From: Drosophila persimilis
Lineage: Eukaryota; Arthropoda; Insecta; Diptera; Drosophilidae
DNA length: 64,000 bases
Direction of reading: 5' to 3'
Assembly: GCF_003286085.1 (NCBI RefSeq)
Contig: NW_020825322.1
Span: 2,666,001-2,730,000, forward strand
Part shown: positions 48,353 through 59,679 of the stretch, in pieces
Numbering within the stretch: the stretch's first letter is position 1
Layout: the number at the start of each line of letters is the position of its first letter
Notes under the pieces: model-generated
The model's database searches: none
Told to the model about the DNA's origin: nothing
The model's input: the letters and a program-made list of their open reading frames with translations, nothing else
Made by a program: the position numbers and the translations under genes

Positions 48353-48603
48353 TTTTTATACCTTATACTTCAAGATTTTGGCACTTCCAGCTCTTATAGT
48401 CTTTGAGCACTAGACGCTAATAGGGACGGACAGACGGATGGACGGACAGACAGACAGGGCTCAATCGACTCGGCTATTGATGCTGATCAAGAATATATAT
48501 ACTTTATGGGGTCAGAAACGATTCCTTTTGGACGTTACACACATCCACTTTTACCACAAATCTAATATACCCTAATACTCATTTTGAGTATCAGGTATAA
48601 AAA
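48353..48603 (+). mobile_element. DINE-1/INE-1-like (Helentron-related) fragment
   Basis: About 250 bp bounded by a perfect 10-bp inverted pair (TTTTTATACC and GGTATAAAAA). Inside is the GACGGACAGACGG tetranucleotide core (48423-48460), then CTATTGATGCTGATCAAGAA, ACTTTATGGGGTC, GGACGTTACACACATCCAC and, near the 3' end, the ATACTCA-TTT-TGAGTAT stem-loop (48575-48591). These are familiar hallmarks of the DINE-1/mini-me repeats found throughout Drosophila (recalled, not searched). Non-autonomous and without coding capacity. Confidence 0.82.
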
Positions 48604-49836
48604 CCGCGATTTTCTGACTTTTTGCACATATAAAATTTTTACTGGGCATCTGCAGCGCCGATATTTGTGGGCTTAAAAGAAAATTGTTTGAACTTTCAAA
48701 GGATTATCGTTCCGTGTCGATATCAAAGATATAGCTAGTCAAATAATTATTATGATTGAGACTGTACTGAATGCACAGCAAAGACCATCTTAGGGTTAAA
48801 GAAATCGAACCATTTCCCGTATATTCAGTGGAGCCAAGCTCAATAGATAGAAAGAAAGGCGAAGAAAAGAATATCTTTCCATTGATTTGATCCAATTGAT
48901 TGATTTAAATACCCGTTGTCTGTTTGTGGCCACTAATGGGATGCGATGTGGATGTAGTTCGAATTGGGAACACATGCTGTCTCAGAATGGTTTTTGGCCC
49001 AAATGCTGGGCTGACCATATTAGGAACAAGTTTCTTTTGAACTTTGACACTGCTCGGAAGAGAGATGGAGAGAAAAAGGGCCTCGCCCTCCGTGGACAGT
49101 GACAAATGTGTTCCACAAGGCCCACCCATTATGGATGCTCGCCGCTTGACTTATTGAAAATCTCACTTTTGACCTCAAAATTGGCTCAAGAATCGGACAC
49201 ATTTTTTGGAACGGGGGGGAACTTTTACGACAGAGCAACGTCACCGACGACCCAAAATGCAAATTTCGATTTTAGATTTGGCCAAATGCTCTCTCTCTCC
49301 CTCTCTCCCTCTCTCTCTCTCTCTCTGCCGACTGGCGGGCAGGGCCAAATTAACCCAAAGCTGGCCTAAGATGCGGGGGGGCGTTTGAGGTTTACTGCAT
49401 CTGAAATCGAATTGGGAATTGGAATCGGAATCGGAGTCAGCCATAAAATCGGAAAAAGAACAGTCTCCGAGTCCGAGTCCGAGTCTGAGTCGGTCAACGA
49501 CTCGGCTACATGTGTGCAGCGAGCTGTCTGGGATCCATGGGTGATGGCGGGGCGGGGGGTTTCTAGTTTTTTCTGGAGATACGGGGATTCGAATATACAT
49601 AAATCAAGTGACTAGTCTGGTACATTTGCATACTTTAATAATTTGCCAATCGGCGTGCAGACGTCTTTGGCTGTGGCTTTGGCTCTGGTTCTGGCTGGGC
49701 CATTCTTTTTTCGCCCCTTTCCAATAGAATTTCGCATCGTTATGTTTTCGGTTGCTAATGTCTTTTGTTTCCACTCGTTATACGAGCGATTTTTATGTGT
49801 CTCTCTGGCTTCGAGGCAGGCGAACGTTCCTCCCAA

Positions 49837-49843
49837 TATAAAA
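49837..49843 (+). promoter_or_regulatory. TATA box of the 49961-50926 gene
   Basis: TATAAAA on +, 124 bases upstream of the ATG; predicted start near 49868. Confidence 0.65.
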
Positions 49844-49960
49844 TGTCTTTGCTGGGGCACTTGTTGAACCATTTAATAGAGCCGCTCGTCCAGCGACACA
49901 CCAAGAAGACACACCTGACTTGGTCCAAACAGCAGCAGCAGCAGCAACATCCACATCATT

Positions 49961-50926
49961 ATGGCAATTAAGTTGGTCGCCCTATTGGCCATTGGCCTGG
50001 CTCTGGTAGCCATCAGCGAAGGTATGTCTAAGAGGAGTCAAAGTAAGGATCTTTGCGATCGCAGAGATCGTAGAATGCATCCCCTGGCAGCCTTCTTAAG
50101 GATATACTCGTATCTTTAAAGATTGATAATCCAGCTTCATCTCCAACTTTCAGCTCGTCATGTTCCCGGCCATCGCTACCATCATCGGCAGCAATTTGAG
50201 CAGCGGGCCCTGATCTCGAAACCTCATGCTGGTCCCCAGGGCCGCGTTTTCCCCGGCGCTGTGGCCATTAAGAAGCTGGTGCTGCTGAAGTTCAAGAAGA
50301 TCGTGCCCATCTCCTTGATCCTACTCAAGTCGACTAACGAGAACGAGGCCGAGCTGGTGCCCGTCTACCCCACCGACCAGATCCCCGAGAACGTTCAGTT
50401 CATTCCCACGCCCAATGGCATCTCCGGCCACAAGGACGTCCAGGCCATAGCCATTCCCAGCGAGCTGCACGATCAGCTGCAGATCAACGGCCTGACCAAC
50501 CTCGAGAACATCGAGGCCCTGCTCCAGAGCAGCTCCATCTCGTCCGCGGACGCCGAGGAAGAGTCCGCTGCCGTAGGCAACAGCATTGCCGTCGCCCAGC
50601 CAGAGGATCTGGTGCTCGATCAGCCCGAGAACGATGAGGATCAGGTGCTCGATGGTGCAGCAGCTGCCCCAGCGGCAGTCGCCCCAGTGGCAGTCTCAGC
50701 CGCTGCTCCTGGCCTGCGTCGCCTCTCCGCCGATGAGCTGTTACGCTCTGGTGTCCGCAACTCGGCCCACCTTCAGCAGACCAGCGTAGAGGAGATCCCC
50801 CTGCTGCTGTACTCCGCCAACGATGGCGGATCCTCTAGCTCCAGCTCTTCCTCCCCGGGCCAGGGACGTCGCTATGTGGCCGCCACTCCAGCGCGTCGTC
50901 GCCAGCAGCAGCAGTTCTACAACTAA
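49961..50926 (+). CDS. Secreted protein, two exons, only + strand gene of the cluster
   Basis: Exon 1 (49961-50021) encodes a signal peptide (MAIKLVALLAIGLALVAISE); exon 2 is 50154-50926. The 132-base GT-AG intron is phase 1, giving 277 aa. The mature part begins with a His/Arg/Gln segment, then a hydrophobic-basic stretch (VAIKKLVLLKFKKIVPISLI), an ordered region (VPVYPTDQIPENVQFIPTP), a Ser/Glu/Ala acidic region, an Ala/Pro stretch, a Ser run, and ends in Arg/Gln (ARRRQQQQFYN). Intron position and phase match the - strand neighbours, although the acidic and basic blocks are weaker. An AATATAAA-type signal follows near 51080. It might be an eggshell or follicle-cell protein, since Fcp3C is known from this cytological area of D. 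melanogaster, but I cannot confirm that. Confidence 0.88.
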
Positions 50927-52146
50927 GCAGAGAGGGCCCTGCCTCTTCCTTCTCGTTGCCCACTTTCCCTAGGCGTAAGCACTTTCCCCGGCTTGGATCC
51001 TCCGCCTCTTCGCCTCCTTACTGGCTGTCACATGGGTTTCATTGTACTACTACTGGAATTTTTTTTTTAGACTGAACTGAATATAAATTAACGTTATGAG
51101 CGAAATGACAAAAGGGGCGCGATGTGCCGGTCTCTGCTTCCGGGTTTGGCTGGTCCCTCTCCCTCCTGTGGGCTGCCGGCTGCCGGCTGCCGGCTGTGGG
51201 CTGTGGGCTGTGGGTGGTTGTTGGCCTTGTTTTCTGGCGCTTATCAGGCGAGTGCAGTTATCAGGGCTTTTGTGCTGTGCTTTGTGCCGCTGACGTGACA
51301 TGTCCTGTCGTGTGTTCTCGTGTGTGTCTGGGCCTAAGAGTGTCCTCGTATGTGGCAGCTTGCCAGCTGCCAGCACCCAAGACTCTGAGCCCTAGACTGT
51401 GTCTTTGCCTCTGGCTCGTGCTTGGGTCTGTTATAAATTTGCAGCCTGCCCCGTGCCACAAACAAAGCAGCAGCAACAAAAAATGCAAGCACACATAAAC
51501 ACATGGCACATTTTGCTTGGGCGAAAAGTCAACGGCACAACGGAGGCTCAAAGAAAGGAAGCCCTACAACAAAAGGCGACAAAGATAGGCCAAGTTAACC
51601 TGGTGTTCTGGCCAAACGAGCAACGAATATGGGATGTTCTTACCACAAACGGATATCAAACCAGAATTGAATATGAATGATCGTTGAGCCTTTCTAAAGG
51701 GAAATTTGGATGCTTCTTTGGTGGACAGCATTGTACCTCACACAGAGAGATCCTCAGAGATCCAAAATGTTTGCAAAATGTGTGATATGATACCCTTAGC
51801 AGCTACTCCTTCTCAGTTAGTGTGCGGCAACTTCATGCCTTTTTATAGGTGCAGTCAACTCCTGGTTCCCCCACTCGAGCCCCCCTTCCTTCTTCTCGTT
51901 TGTCTTGTCGTATGTCTTATTTGCCGCATTTTTGACAGCCCCACAGAGGCAGAGGCAGGGGCAGGGGCGCCTGCCACAAAGCTTTGCCCCACCGTGTGCC
52001 CCCAACTCTCTCTTGGAGATTATGCAAGCGTTTTTGGAATTAGCAAAGCCGAAAGAGAACAAACAAAGAGATATTACAACCACATAGTATATTGTGTGAG
52101 ACAGAGGAGGAGGGATTGGGGATTGGGACTTGGTGCTTGGGGATCT

Positions 52147-52874
52147 CTAGCGCCCGTAGTAGGGCGGCGGCACATAGATGGTCACCCGCTTGCCATCCCC
52201 CCCACTGCTGTTGTACCGCCCACATGGCGGTGGTCTGTAGTAGGTGTAGGTGCAGACGGTGCAGCAGTTGATTGGCGTGGCCACCACCACCACGGGGGTC
52301 TTCTTGTTGGGTGGATAGGGCGGCGGGTAGGGAGGCGGATAGGCAGGCGGATACCAAGGACGCGGTGGTGGTGGCGGCGGAGGCGGAAGTGGCCGTGGTG
52401 GAGGTCCCACTGGACTGCAGCAAGTCTGTGGCGGAGGGGGTGGTGGCGGCAGCGGCGGTGGGTATGAGGGATTCACAACATAGGTCTCGCAACACCGCTG
52501 CTCCTGGAACGCCTCCAGAGTGCAGGGCGACACACAGGAGTTGAAGAGTCCACTAATCCAGTCGTAGATAACGCCGAAGGTACGTCCCTGTCGCTGGGTG
52601 GTATCGAACGGCCCGAACGCATCTACAGATGTATTCAGGGATCCCGATCCCGAACCAGATAGTAGGGGCGGAATATCACTTGGCTTCGTGGCTGAAGGCT
52701 CCTCCAGGTCCTCCATTCGCGAGGAGTGATTGATGTACACATACTCAAAGTTATCGTTGATACTCGTGGAGCTGCTCGAGGCGGAGGAGCTGCTGCCGGA
52801 GCTGGTTCTGCTGCCATTGAAAAGAGACGGACGCCAGCGTTGGAGTCGCACCTGTTGCTGGGCTCGATGTCTTA
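52147..52874 (-). CDS. Proline- and cysteine-containing protein, 5' end unresolved
   Basis: The frame is open from an acceptor-like site (pyrimidine tract then GTACCAG, exon from 52874) to the stop at 52147, about 242 codons. It begins VRHRAQQQVRLQRWRP, then a Ser-rich segment, a Cys-containing part (SCVSPCTLEAFQEQRCCETY), a polyproline region (runs of 7-9 Pro, YPPPYPPPYPP) and a Cys/Tyr end (INCCTVCTYTYY, YVPPPYYGR). The acceptor fits phase 1, like neighbouring genes, but I could not find a convincing signal-peptide exon within 450 bases upstream. Alternatives are an unspliced start at ATG 52968 or 52920, or a first exon further away. It lies about 450 bp downstream of the 53322 gene on the same strand. 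Family unknown; it looks like a structural secreted protein. Confidence 0.6.
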
Positions 52875-53321
52875 CTGGTACGATTGAAATGGGGAAGGAA
52901 GGAAGCAAAGGTTTTTCCATCAGAAATGTATGATTTGATTTAGATTTTAGCCTAAAAGCAGGCAACACTATTTGAGGAACAAAAATAACACTGATACATG
53001 TGTAGGTGCTCGAAGGAAGATCAGTGGGGGGGAATCTGGGTCTGGGAATCTTTTGGTGTGTGTTTTACAAACAGCTTCCTGTGCTCCAAAACAAAAAAAC
53101 ATAAAATTGAGTAACAAAAGTGCAGAGTGATGCTCTAACGCCAAGCCCAAACTCAGTGCTCTAGTGCTCAGTGCTGTTGGTGATGTAACATAAACAAATG
53201 CATTTTTATTCCAGAGTGCCTTGAGTGAGTGACTTATGGGGCAGACGAAGACGACAAAAAGAAAGAAGTACATGTTAAAAAAAAATGTAATGAGAACTCT
53301 CTTTCGAGGAGAGATCTTCAA

Positions 53322-56300
53322 CTAACGGCCAAAGAAGCCAAAGCCGCCGAAGGCGTTGCTGTTGGCATTGGCCCCACCGCCGCCACCGAAGCCATTGAAG
53401 GCACCGCCATTGGCGCCGGCATTTGCTCCACTGCCACCCGGACCGCCGGCACTGGCATTGGCATTGGCATTGGCCGACTGTCCGTTTTGGCTGGTGGCCG
53501 AGGCGCTGCTCGAGGCCGAGTTGCTGACGAAACCGTTGGGGCCGGTCTGGGAGCTCGTCTGGGCATTAGTATTGGCTGCGGCATTGCCCTGGCCGCCATT
53601 GCCATTGCCCTGGAAGATCGACTGGCTGCTGGCGTCGCTCGTGACGTCCTGCCGATTGCCATCCCGCACCACTTGGGAGTTGGTCTGGGCCGTGTTCGTG
53701 GAGGAGCCAAACTGGTTGTTGTTGGTGGCTGTTGAGCCGCTGTTGGAGTCTACGGTTTCCCGGTTGCCCTGCTGCGTGTGCTTTGTGTTGGCATTGGCGC
53801 TGGACGCCTGCTGCTCCCCGGGTTTGAAGTTGAGGGCCTGGCTCTGCGAGTTCTGGGTATTGTCGAAGCCATCGGCAGTCTGAGTGTTCTGCTGGTTCGT
53901 GTTGGCGGAGCTCACCTGGCCGCTACTGCCGTCCTGGGCCAGGTTCGAGCCGATGCTGCTGGAGCCCGTGTTACCAGGACTGGCGTGGTTGTTCGTCGAG
54001 GCTTGCTGATTGAAGCCGGGTCCACCCTGGGCATTGGCGTGGCCTTGAGCCTGCTGTTGCTGCTCATTCCTGTTGTTCTTCTTATTGTGATGATGCTGCT
54101 CAGGCTCGAACTGCGGCTGGCCAAAGTTGTTGAAGCCACCGCCAAACTGGGGTGGCCCAAAGCCAAAGCCGGGACCAGCGCCAAACTGACGACGTGGACG
54201 ATCAAATCCCAAGGGTCCCAGGCCGGCCCCAAAGCCGGGACCGTAACCGCCGCCAGGATAGCCGAAGGGCACGTACTGGGCCCGCCTCTTGGGCCGCCTA
54301 AAAGCCACCGGCTGCGGCTGTCGCACCACACGCTGCTGGAAGGGACCGCCGTAGGTCTGGCCATTGGTCGCGGAAGTTCCGCCAAAGCCACCAGTGTTGG
54401 CCGAGGTCTGGCCTCGCCGTGCCTTGCCCACGGCATTCGAGTTCGAGCGGGTGTCAGTGACGGTAACGCCGCCATATTGCTGGGTATTCGTCTGGGCGTT
54501 GCTGTTCGACTTGGCGCGGGCTCCCTTGCCCTGAGCATTCACCTGGGCCTGCGACAGTGTGTTCGAGTTGGCCACATTCCGATCCAGATCCAGGCTGAGA
54601 AGTCCGAGACCCAAACGCAGGTCCCCGTCCGCTCCGCGCTGCAGTCCCAGTCCCTGCTGGAGGTTTGTGGGCGAGAGCGAGGCTCCCAGTCCCAGGTTGC
54701 CGATCCTGAACTGATCCGAAACACCCTGGGAGACGGCGCCATTGGCATTGGTCTTGGTGCGGGTCAGGGTGTTGCCGATCTGCAGCCCTCCAATATCCAC
54801 GTCGCGGTTCTGGGCCTGGCTTCTGGTCACCGTGCGCTGTCCGTTCTGCTTGGTCACGGCCCGCGAGTTCGACAGTCCCTGGGTGTACTCCAAATTGTTG
54901 CCGAAGTCCACCTGCCGCTCATAGGCGTTCGTATTGGCCTTGGATACGGATCCCTGACGCTGGCGGGGCTGCTGCTGGTAGGGCTGCTGGTAGGGCTGCT
55001 GGTAGGGCTGCTGGTAGGGCTGTTGGTAGACGAGCTGCTGGCGGGGCTGCTGCTGGTAGACCAACTGCTGGGGCTGTGGCTGGAAGCCGAATCCCGCGAA
55101 CTGCGCCTTGGCTGTGGAGAGAGAAGGAGGAACGTCAGCATCAGTATCAGAATGAGCGGAAAGTTTCATAATTCCCCCTGACAGCTATCAAAAGTAAATA
55201 GATCCCTCCCTGGCTCTATGCATTCGTAATATCTGGAACCCTCCCCTCCACGGGAGAAAAAAAAAACTCTCCCAAACTTGCTCCACACGCGTCTGTTTTT
55301 TTTTGTTTTTTCTTCTTTGTCTCTCGTCTGGTTTCTTCTTTTCTACTTTTTGGCTTAATGTTTCTAATTTGAATATCATTTGGTTTGTTTGATTTTTGCT
55401 CAGATTGTTATTCTGTTTTTTTCCAGTTTCTGCTTCGAGTTGGGCAGAGGCTCGGTTCGGGGACAATGGACTCACTGTTCAGCGAAATGACTATGAGAAT
55501 GTTCCCTTCTCATAGAACAGAAAGAGATGGCTAGAGTGTTGGCTAGAGAGAATCCAAAACTGAGGAACGTTCAACTGAAATTGAAACTGGTTCTCTTTAT
55601 GCTCTCAAGCGTCTCTTCATAGAACAGCTTAGATGTCTGCTTAGAAGAGAGTTGGACTATGTTTCTATTTCTAAGAAGTTTTGGTATTAATCTCAATCTC
55701 AAGCTTCAATCTCAAAGAAATATATTACCATATGCCCCAATTGCCTGCAGATATACGAGTGGACATCCGAGCTTCACTCATTATGATTTTAAGCATTCAG
55801 CAATCCATTAATACACCTAACTATTTATAGATCTATAGTAGCAACCGCTTTCCATTCATTTAAAGTCATTTCTTTAGCTATTTCTCTGCATCTCCCCATC
55901 TCCATCTGTAAGCATCTAAAATTGAAAAGCATTTGTTTCATTCCCTTAATTTATCTTTCTTTGATCTAAATAACCTATTGATATAACTAATGGACTTACT
56001 TGTGGATCTATAGCCTTGTTTCATATTATTATTTGAATTTTTTCCACCTATCTATGGATCTATAATGGATACATTCTAGGATCTAACGTAAATATCTGTT
56101 CGAAACAGATCTACAAATACAGATTTATGTATGTAGCACACTTTCTGCTCTACCTTCAGGCCCTGTCCCTGTCCTCTCCCAATAATTATATCTCATAACG
56201 AAGGTTCCACAAACATTGGATAGCCGTTAAGCTGGGTAGACATAAGCCTACCCCTTTCTGCCCCTCTTCTTCTGGGGCTTCTTTTTTGGTGGCACTTTCC

Positions 56301-56638
56301 TCTGGCCGCACTTATGTGTTGCTGTTGACAATGCATCGCACGTACGCGCAAAATCCAGCGATAATTTTGCAATTATTGCTGTAATAACAAAGCCCAAAGC
56401 CCCCAGTCTGTGTATGTGTCTGTGTGTCAGCATGTCAGTCTCGCCAATCCGTCAGTATGTGTATGTGTGTAGGTGTATATGTGCGTATCCTGTCATTATC
56501 CTGTCTATGGCCGATGCCAATGCCGTTCTGCTGTTCTGCCTTTCGCCTTTTCCAAAAATATTTACCTTGCGGTTGACAAACTGCCAGCCAGCACACAATT
56601 AATCCAACAAATGCGTGTCGCATCCTCATCCTGGCCAT
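53322..56638 (-). CDS. Secreted Gln/Gly/Asn/Ser-rich protein, two exons with a 1.45-kb intron
   Basis: Exon 1 (56638-56566) encodes a signal peptide (MARMRMRHAFVGLIVCWLAV); exon 2 is 55111-53322. The GT-AG intron is phase 1 and 1454 bases, giving 620 aa. Reading exon 2 from the in-frame ATG at 55169 would give MKLSAHSDTD, which runs through the polypyrimidine tract and acceptor and has no signal peptide, so it is rejected. The mature protein has YQQPYQQPYQQ repeats, a more ordered region with TNAN and LGLGLLSLDL motifs, Arg/Pro- and Gly/Phe/Pro-rich stretches (YGPGFGAGLGPLGF), then about 250 Ser/Asn/Gln/Ala/Gly-rich residues ending GFGGGGGANANSNAFGGFGF. It resembles silk-, glue- or eggshell-type matrix proteins. 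TATA-like CAATAAAAG at 56790-56798; poly(A) signal 53205-53210. Orthologue not named. Confidence 0.88.
54960..55022 (-). repeat. Coding repeat YQQP in the 53322 gene
   Basis: Tandem 12-base units encoding Tyr-Gln-Gln-Pro, about four near-identical copies, next to YQQQPRQ variants. Likely length-variable. Confidence 0.8.
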
Positions 56639-56760
56639 GTATCTCCTCGTGTCCGTATCTTGTATCTCTCTATGGTATGGTATGGGTAAGGGGCCGTCTC
56701 TCCCACACTCTCCAACACTGGCTGGCTAATTTTCCGTTGCCGTTACGAAAACAGCGCACG

Positions 56761-56798
56761 CAATGAGCGCGTTTTTGGCCGCTGGCCGACTTTTATTG
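56761..56798 (-). promoter_or_regulatory. TATA-like box plus initiator of the 53322-56638 gene
   Basis: CAATAAAAG (56790-56798) and TCATTG (56761-56766, start at about 56764) on -, about 31 bases apart, with a leader of about 126 bases. Confidence 0.55.
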
Positions 56799-58009
56799 TG
56801 TCTCTGCCGAGTGTTTTTGCGGTCTTGTCGTTGTTGAAACGGGTATATGCTCTCCATTCGCTTCAGTATTCGTTGGTGTGTTTGTTGTTAAGTATCTACA
56901 TACACACACAGCGTGCGGAGATACATGTAGTATCCGTGTATGAGTGCTGTTTTTATTCGGGGATTTTTTTTTCGTTGTTGGTTCACTTGGAGCAGAGCCG
57001 ATGGAGCGCGTGGGGCGACTGTTGCTCGACGTCGAACGTTTGATAGCGTTCTAAACTCGCTGCCGGTTTGGTAATCGGGCTTTAAACTAATCAACAATTA
57101 GCGCCAACGCTCGATTCGTCAACGAATATTGCTTATATGTACATATATTCAATATTCCACAAATTCACGTTTAACCCGTTTCCCCCCCGTTTCAAAAAGA
57201 CATCGAGGGGATGCTGCTATAAACAAACATTTTTGATAATCAACTTTATTATTATTTTTTTTTATTTCAAGCTCTTTTTTCCCCCTGAATTTCAATCAGC
57301 TCTGAAGTTTTTGAACCAATATCCAAAATGGATAAATATTCTGTCACTTTTCCATCGAAATTATCATTATTTTAGGGGGGATTTTTGGCTAAGAGAAAGG
57401 CTGTTATCTATTCGAATATATTTGAATCACTTAACAGCCTTGGGGCTGGGAGAAAATTAAATGTCTGCTGAGAATGCCCAGTAAAAAACACAGCATACAA
57501 TCATGAGTGGAGTGAATACCCCAATCATTCACTTATATGTATATCGTTTTAAAATACATAAATATAATGTGTATGGAGATGCTCAACAGCTGATGAATGT
57601 CATCATTTGGGTAGTTCCCATAATAGATTCCCCCACCACATCACCCACCGCCTGCTCTCCATCTAAGCGCTGGTTTCGTTTCAGGTAGCTTCCACTTCAT
57701 GGTCAAGATTTTTAAAGTTCGAATTGGCACTGCCCTTGGCGCCGCCTAAAATGCCTCCAATGCCTCCAACGCCTCAACGTCAATGTACGCCCTGTAGGTC
57801 AGTTGAAGCATGAGTTGTGGACCAAACCCGTATAAGGAGCATACACTATACCCCTTACCAATCGCCAATCTCCAGACCCCCATCTTCGTTTTGTCAGCTA
57901 ACAGACAAACAAATAGAAGACTGACCAAAAACCTGCTCAAACTTCGAGCTTATATTTTATTTTTTTATCTATTGACAATAGTGATTAGCGTTTTTTTTTT
58001 TTCGTGAAA

Positions 58010-58025
58010 GGGGGGGGGGGGGGGG
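58010..58025 (+). repeat. Homopolymer G run (16)
   Basis: An uninterrupted G16, rare in Drosophila. It may be a true G-quadruplex-prone tract, or its length may be uncertain in the assembly. Confidence 0.8.
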
Positions 58026-58363
58026 ACTAGCGGGGGAGAATCCACCAAACCTGTCTCCACCAGAACAATTTCTGTGAGCCAAGCAGTTTCGAACGAATCA
58101 GCTCTGTGGATACTTGTTGTGTCTTTAATGGCCCCCCGATGTGTGGATTCCCTTTCATGAATTAATTGAGATTCTAAGACGGAAAAACATCAATATGGGA
58201 TGTTCAGTCATTATTGCTAATGATGTGATAGATCCCTTCGATCCGGAGCCCCTTCTGTCCGAGGTAGTTTTTGAGTTTTCAATTCGAATATTTTTGCTTG
58301 TACACTGAAAGAAAACGCCAGCCAACGGTAACAGCAACAAGGCCAACAAATTGGGTCAATACC

Positions 58364-58394
<31 letters not shown>

Positions 58395-58871
58395 ACGCAC
58401 CGACACAGAGCACAGACACTCGCGCAGTCAGGAAAACTTTCGCCAGAGACTGAGAGAGAAGGAGAGATAGACGACGGCGGGGTTCAGTTCGGTGTTCGAT
58501 ATAAAAAATTGGTTTTTATTGTTATTTCATTTCTACCGTTTATCGGTCTGGCGGCATCTTTACGCTGACGATTCTCTCTCTCTCTATATATATGTATATG
58601 GATATATACATCTCTTTCTCTCTTTTTCTGCTCCTCCTTTACCCCTGAGTGATTTTCCCCCATTTTGGTACCCGCTCTGCTCTGTGGCGCTGCCTTGAAC
58701 GCGTGAAATGGAGTAGAAAAATTGTTTTTCTATCAAAGGCAAAATATCGCAGCAAACTCTCCAACATTTTCCCCGTAACCTCATACCACCATCCCCCCCG
58801 CCTCCCTCCAACCCACTATTCCAATCTCTGTCTCTCTCTCTTTCTCACTCTCCACCAAGTACCATTCCCCT

Positions 58872-58892
58872 CCCCCCCCCCCCCCCCCCCCC
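58872..58892 (+). repeat. Homopolymer C run (about 21)
   Basis: An uninterrupted C run less than 1 kb from the G16 run; again polymorphic or error-prone. Confidence 0.8.
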
Positions 58893-59253
58893 ATGGCAGT
58901 AACAATCGTTGGTTGTTTGTTGTTGTTGTTTTTTTTTTTTTTGGTGATATAGTAGCGACTTTTCTCTATCAATTTAATGCCCACAACTTTGCTGGACACG
59001 CGGCTTTAACTTTTTGTGAACTTTGTTGCTGTTGTTGGATGAAGAGGTCACTAGAGTGGGGAAAAAATAGCTGAAGGGCGGGATAGGGTCTGCTGGTTTG
59101 GTTTTTGGTTTTTGGCCCGAGATTCGAGATTCGAGGTTTTCTCTACTGCCACTGACGCCACTTGTCCTCTCCAACGATACTGTCTGCTGCTGGCTACCGA
59201 CTGTGATTTGTGCTGCTAATTGGAGTTTCATTCGCTCAAGAGAGAGGTACCAG

Positions 59254-59416
59254 TAGGATTCAGTGCACAGTTAAAGGCAAACATATAGCAGAGAGCATAC
59301 TAGAGGAATTTGTCAACTACATGGCGCTGCATGTGGCCCACCAGTGTAGTGGAACTTTTGGCAGCGATACGCAAAACTTAAACCCAATTCAATTCAATGA
59401 AAATTTCTTGCTTTAA
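59254..59416 (+). CDS. Candidate 3' terminal coding exon, product unknown
   Basis: An open frame ending at TAA 59414-59416 reads RIQCTVKGKHIAESILEEFV, then NYMALHVAHQCSGTFGSD and a polar end, NENFLL. Composition is protein-like and not repeat-driven. A canonical AATAAA follows 10 bases after the stop (59427-59432). No good upstream ATG exists, so it may be a last exon reached by splicing (an AG lies at about 59240-59250) or a processed remnant. Family not recognised. Confidence 0.33.
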
Positions 59417-59679
59417 GTGTAGAGCAAATAAAGCACACTCCCTGCAGCACCCCGAACTCGCCCTGAATTAACTCCTTACACAGAATGATTCCGATCCGAA
59501 GCAGTCCAAGGGCTCGGGCGCACTGCAGCGTCTAGACGTTACCTTTTTGACCACCAAAGAGTTGGATCGTCTTGCAACGGCATGCACAGATATTCTCTAG
59601 CATAGCCTTTTATTGAATTAAATAGATAATGATCTAGAAATCTAGAAATGATCCACACTGCCATCTGTTTAGATTCCAA

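Larger units (their letters stand above)
44220..49836. other. Intergenic, AT-rich, with repeat remnants
   Basis: No gene supported in about 5.6 kb. It contains a MITE-like copy (about 45000-45342), a long AT palindrome (47184-47217) and a DINE-1-like element (48353-48603). Short frames such as 45914-46141 and 47254-47460 have no recognisable features. Confidence 0.55.
56799..59209. other. Intergenic, no gene seen
   Basis: Contains AT-rich blocks, a CA microsatellite (58364-58388), a G run (58010-58025) and a C run (58872-58892). Open frames are repeat-driven. Confidence 0.55.

Noticed and set aside
52968..53321. 117-aa - strand frame containing the hydrophobic MYFFLFVVFVCPISHS
   Set aside because: It looks signal-like but sits in the 3' UTR of the 53322 gene and I found no good splice donor leading to the 52147 exon.
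55111..55169. Apparent ATG start (MKLSAHSDTD) of the 53322 gene
   Set aside because: The segment is the intron end: a polypyrimidine tract and CCACAG acceptor. The spliced signal-peptide exon at 56638 joins in frame.
53778..55181. 467-aa open frame on +
   Set aside because: It lies wholly antisense to exon 2 of the 53322-56638 gene; the frame is kept open by the Gly/Asn/Gln codon pattern of the real gene.
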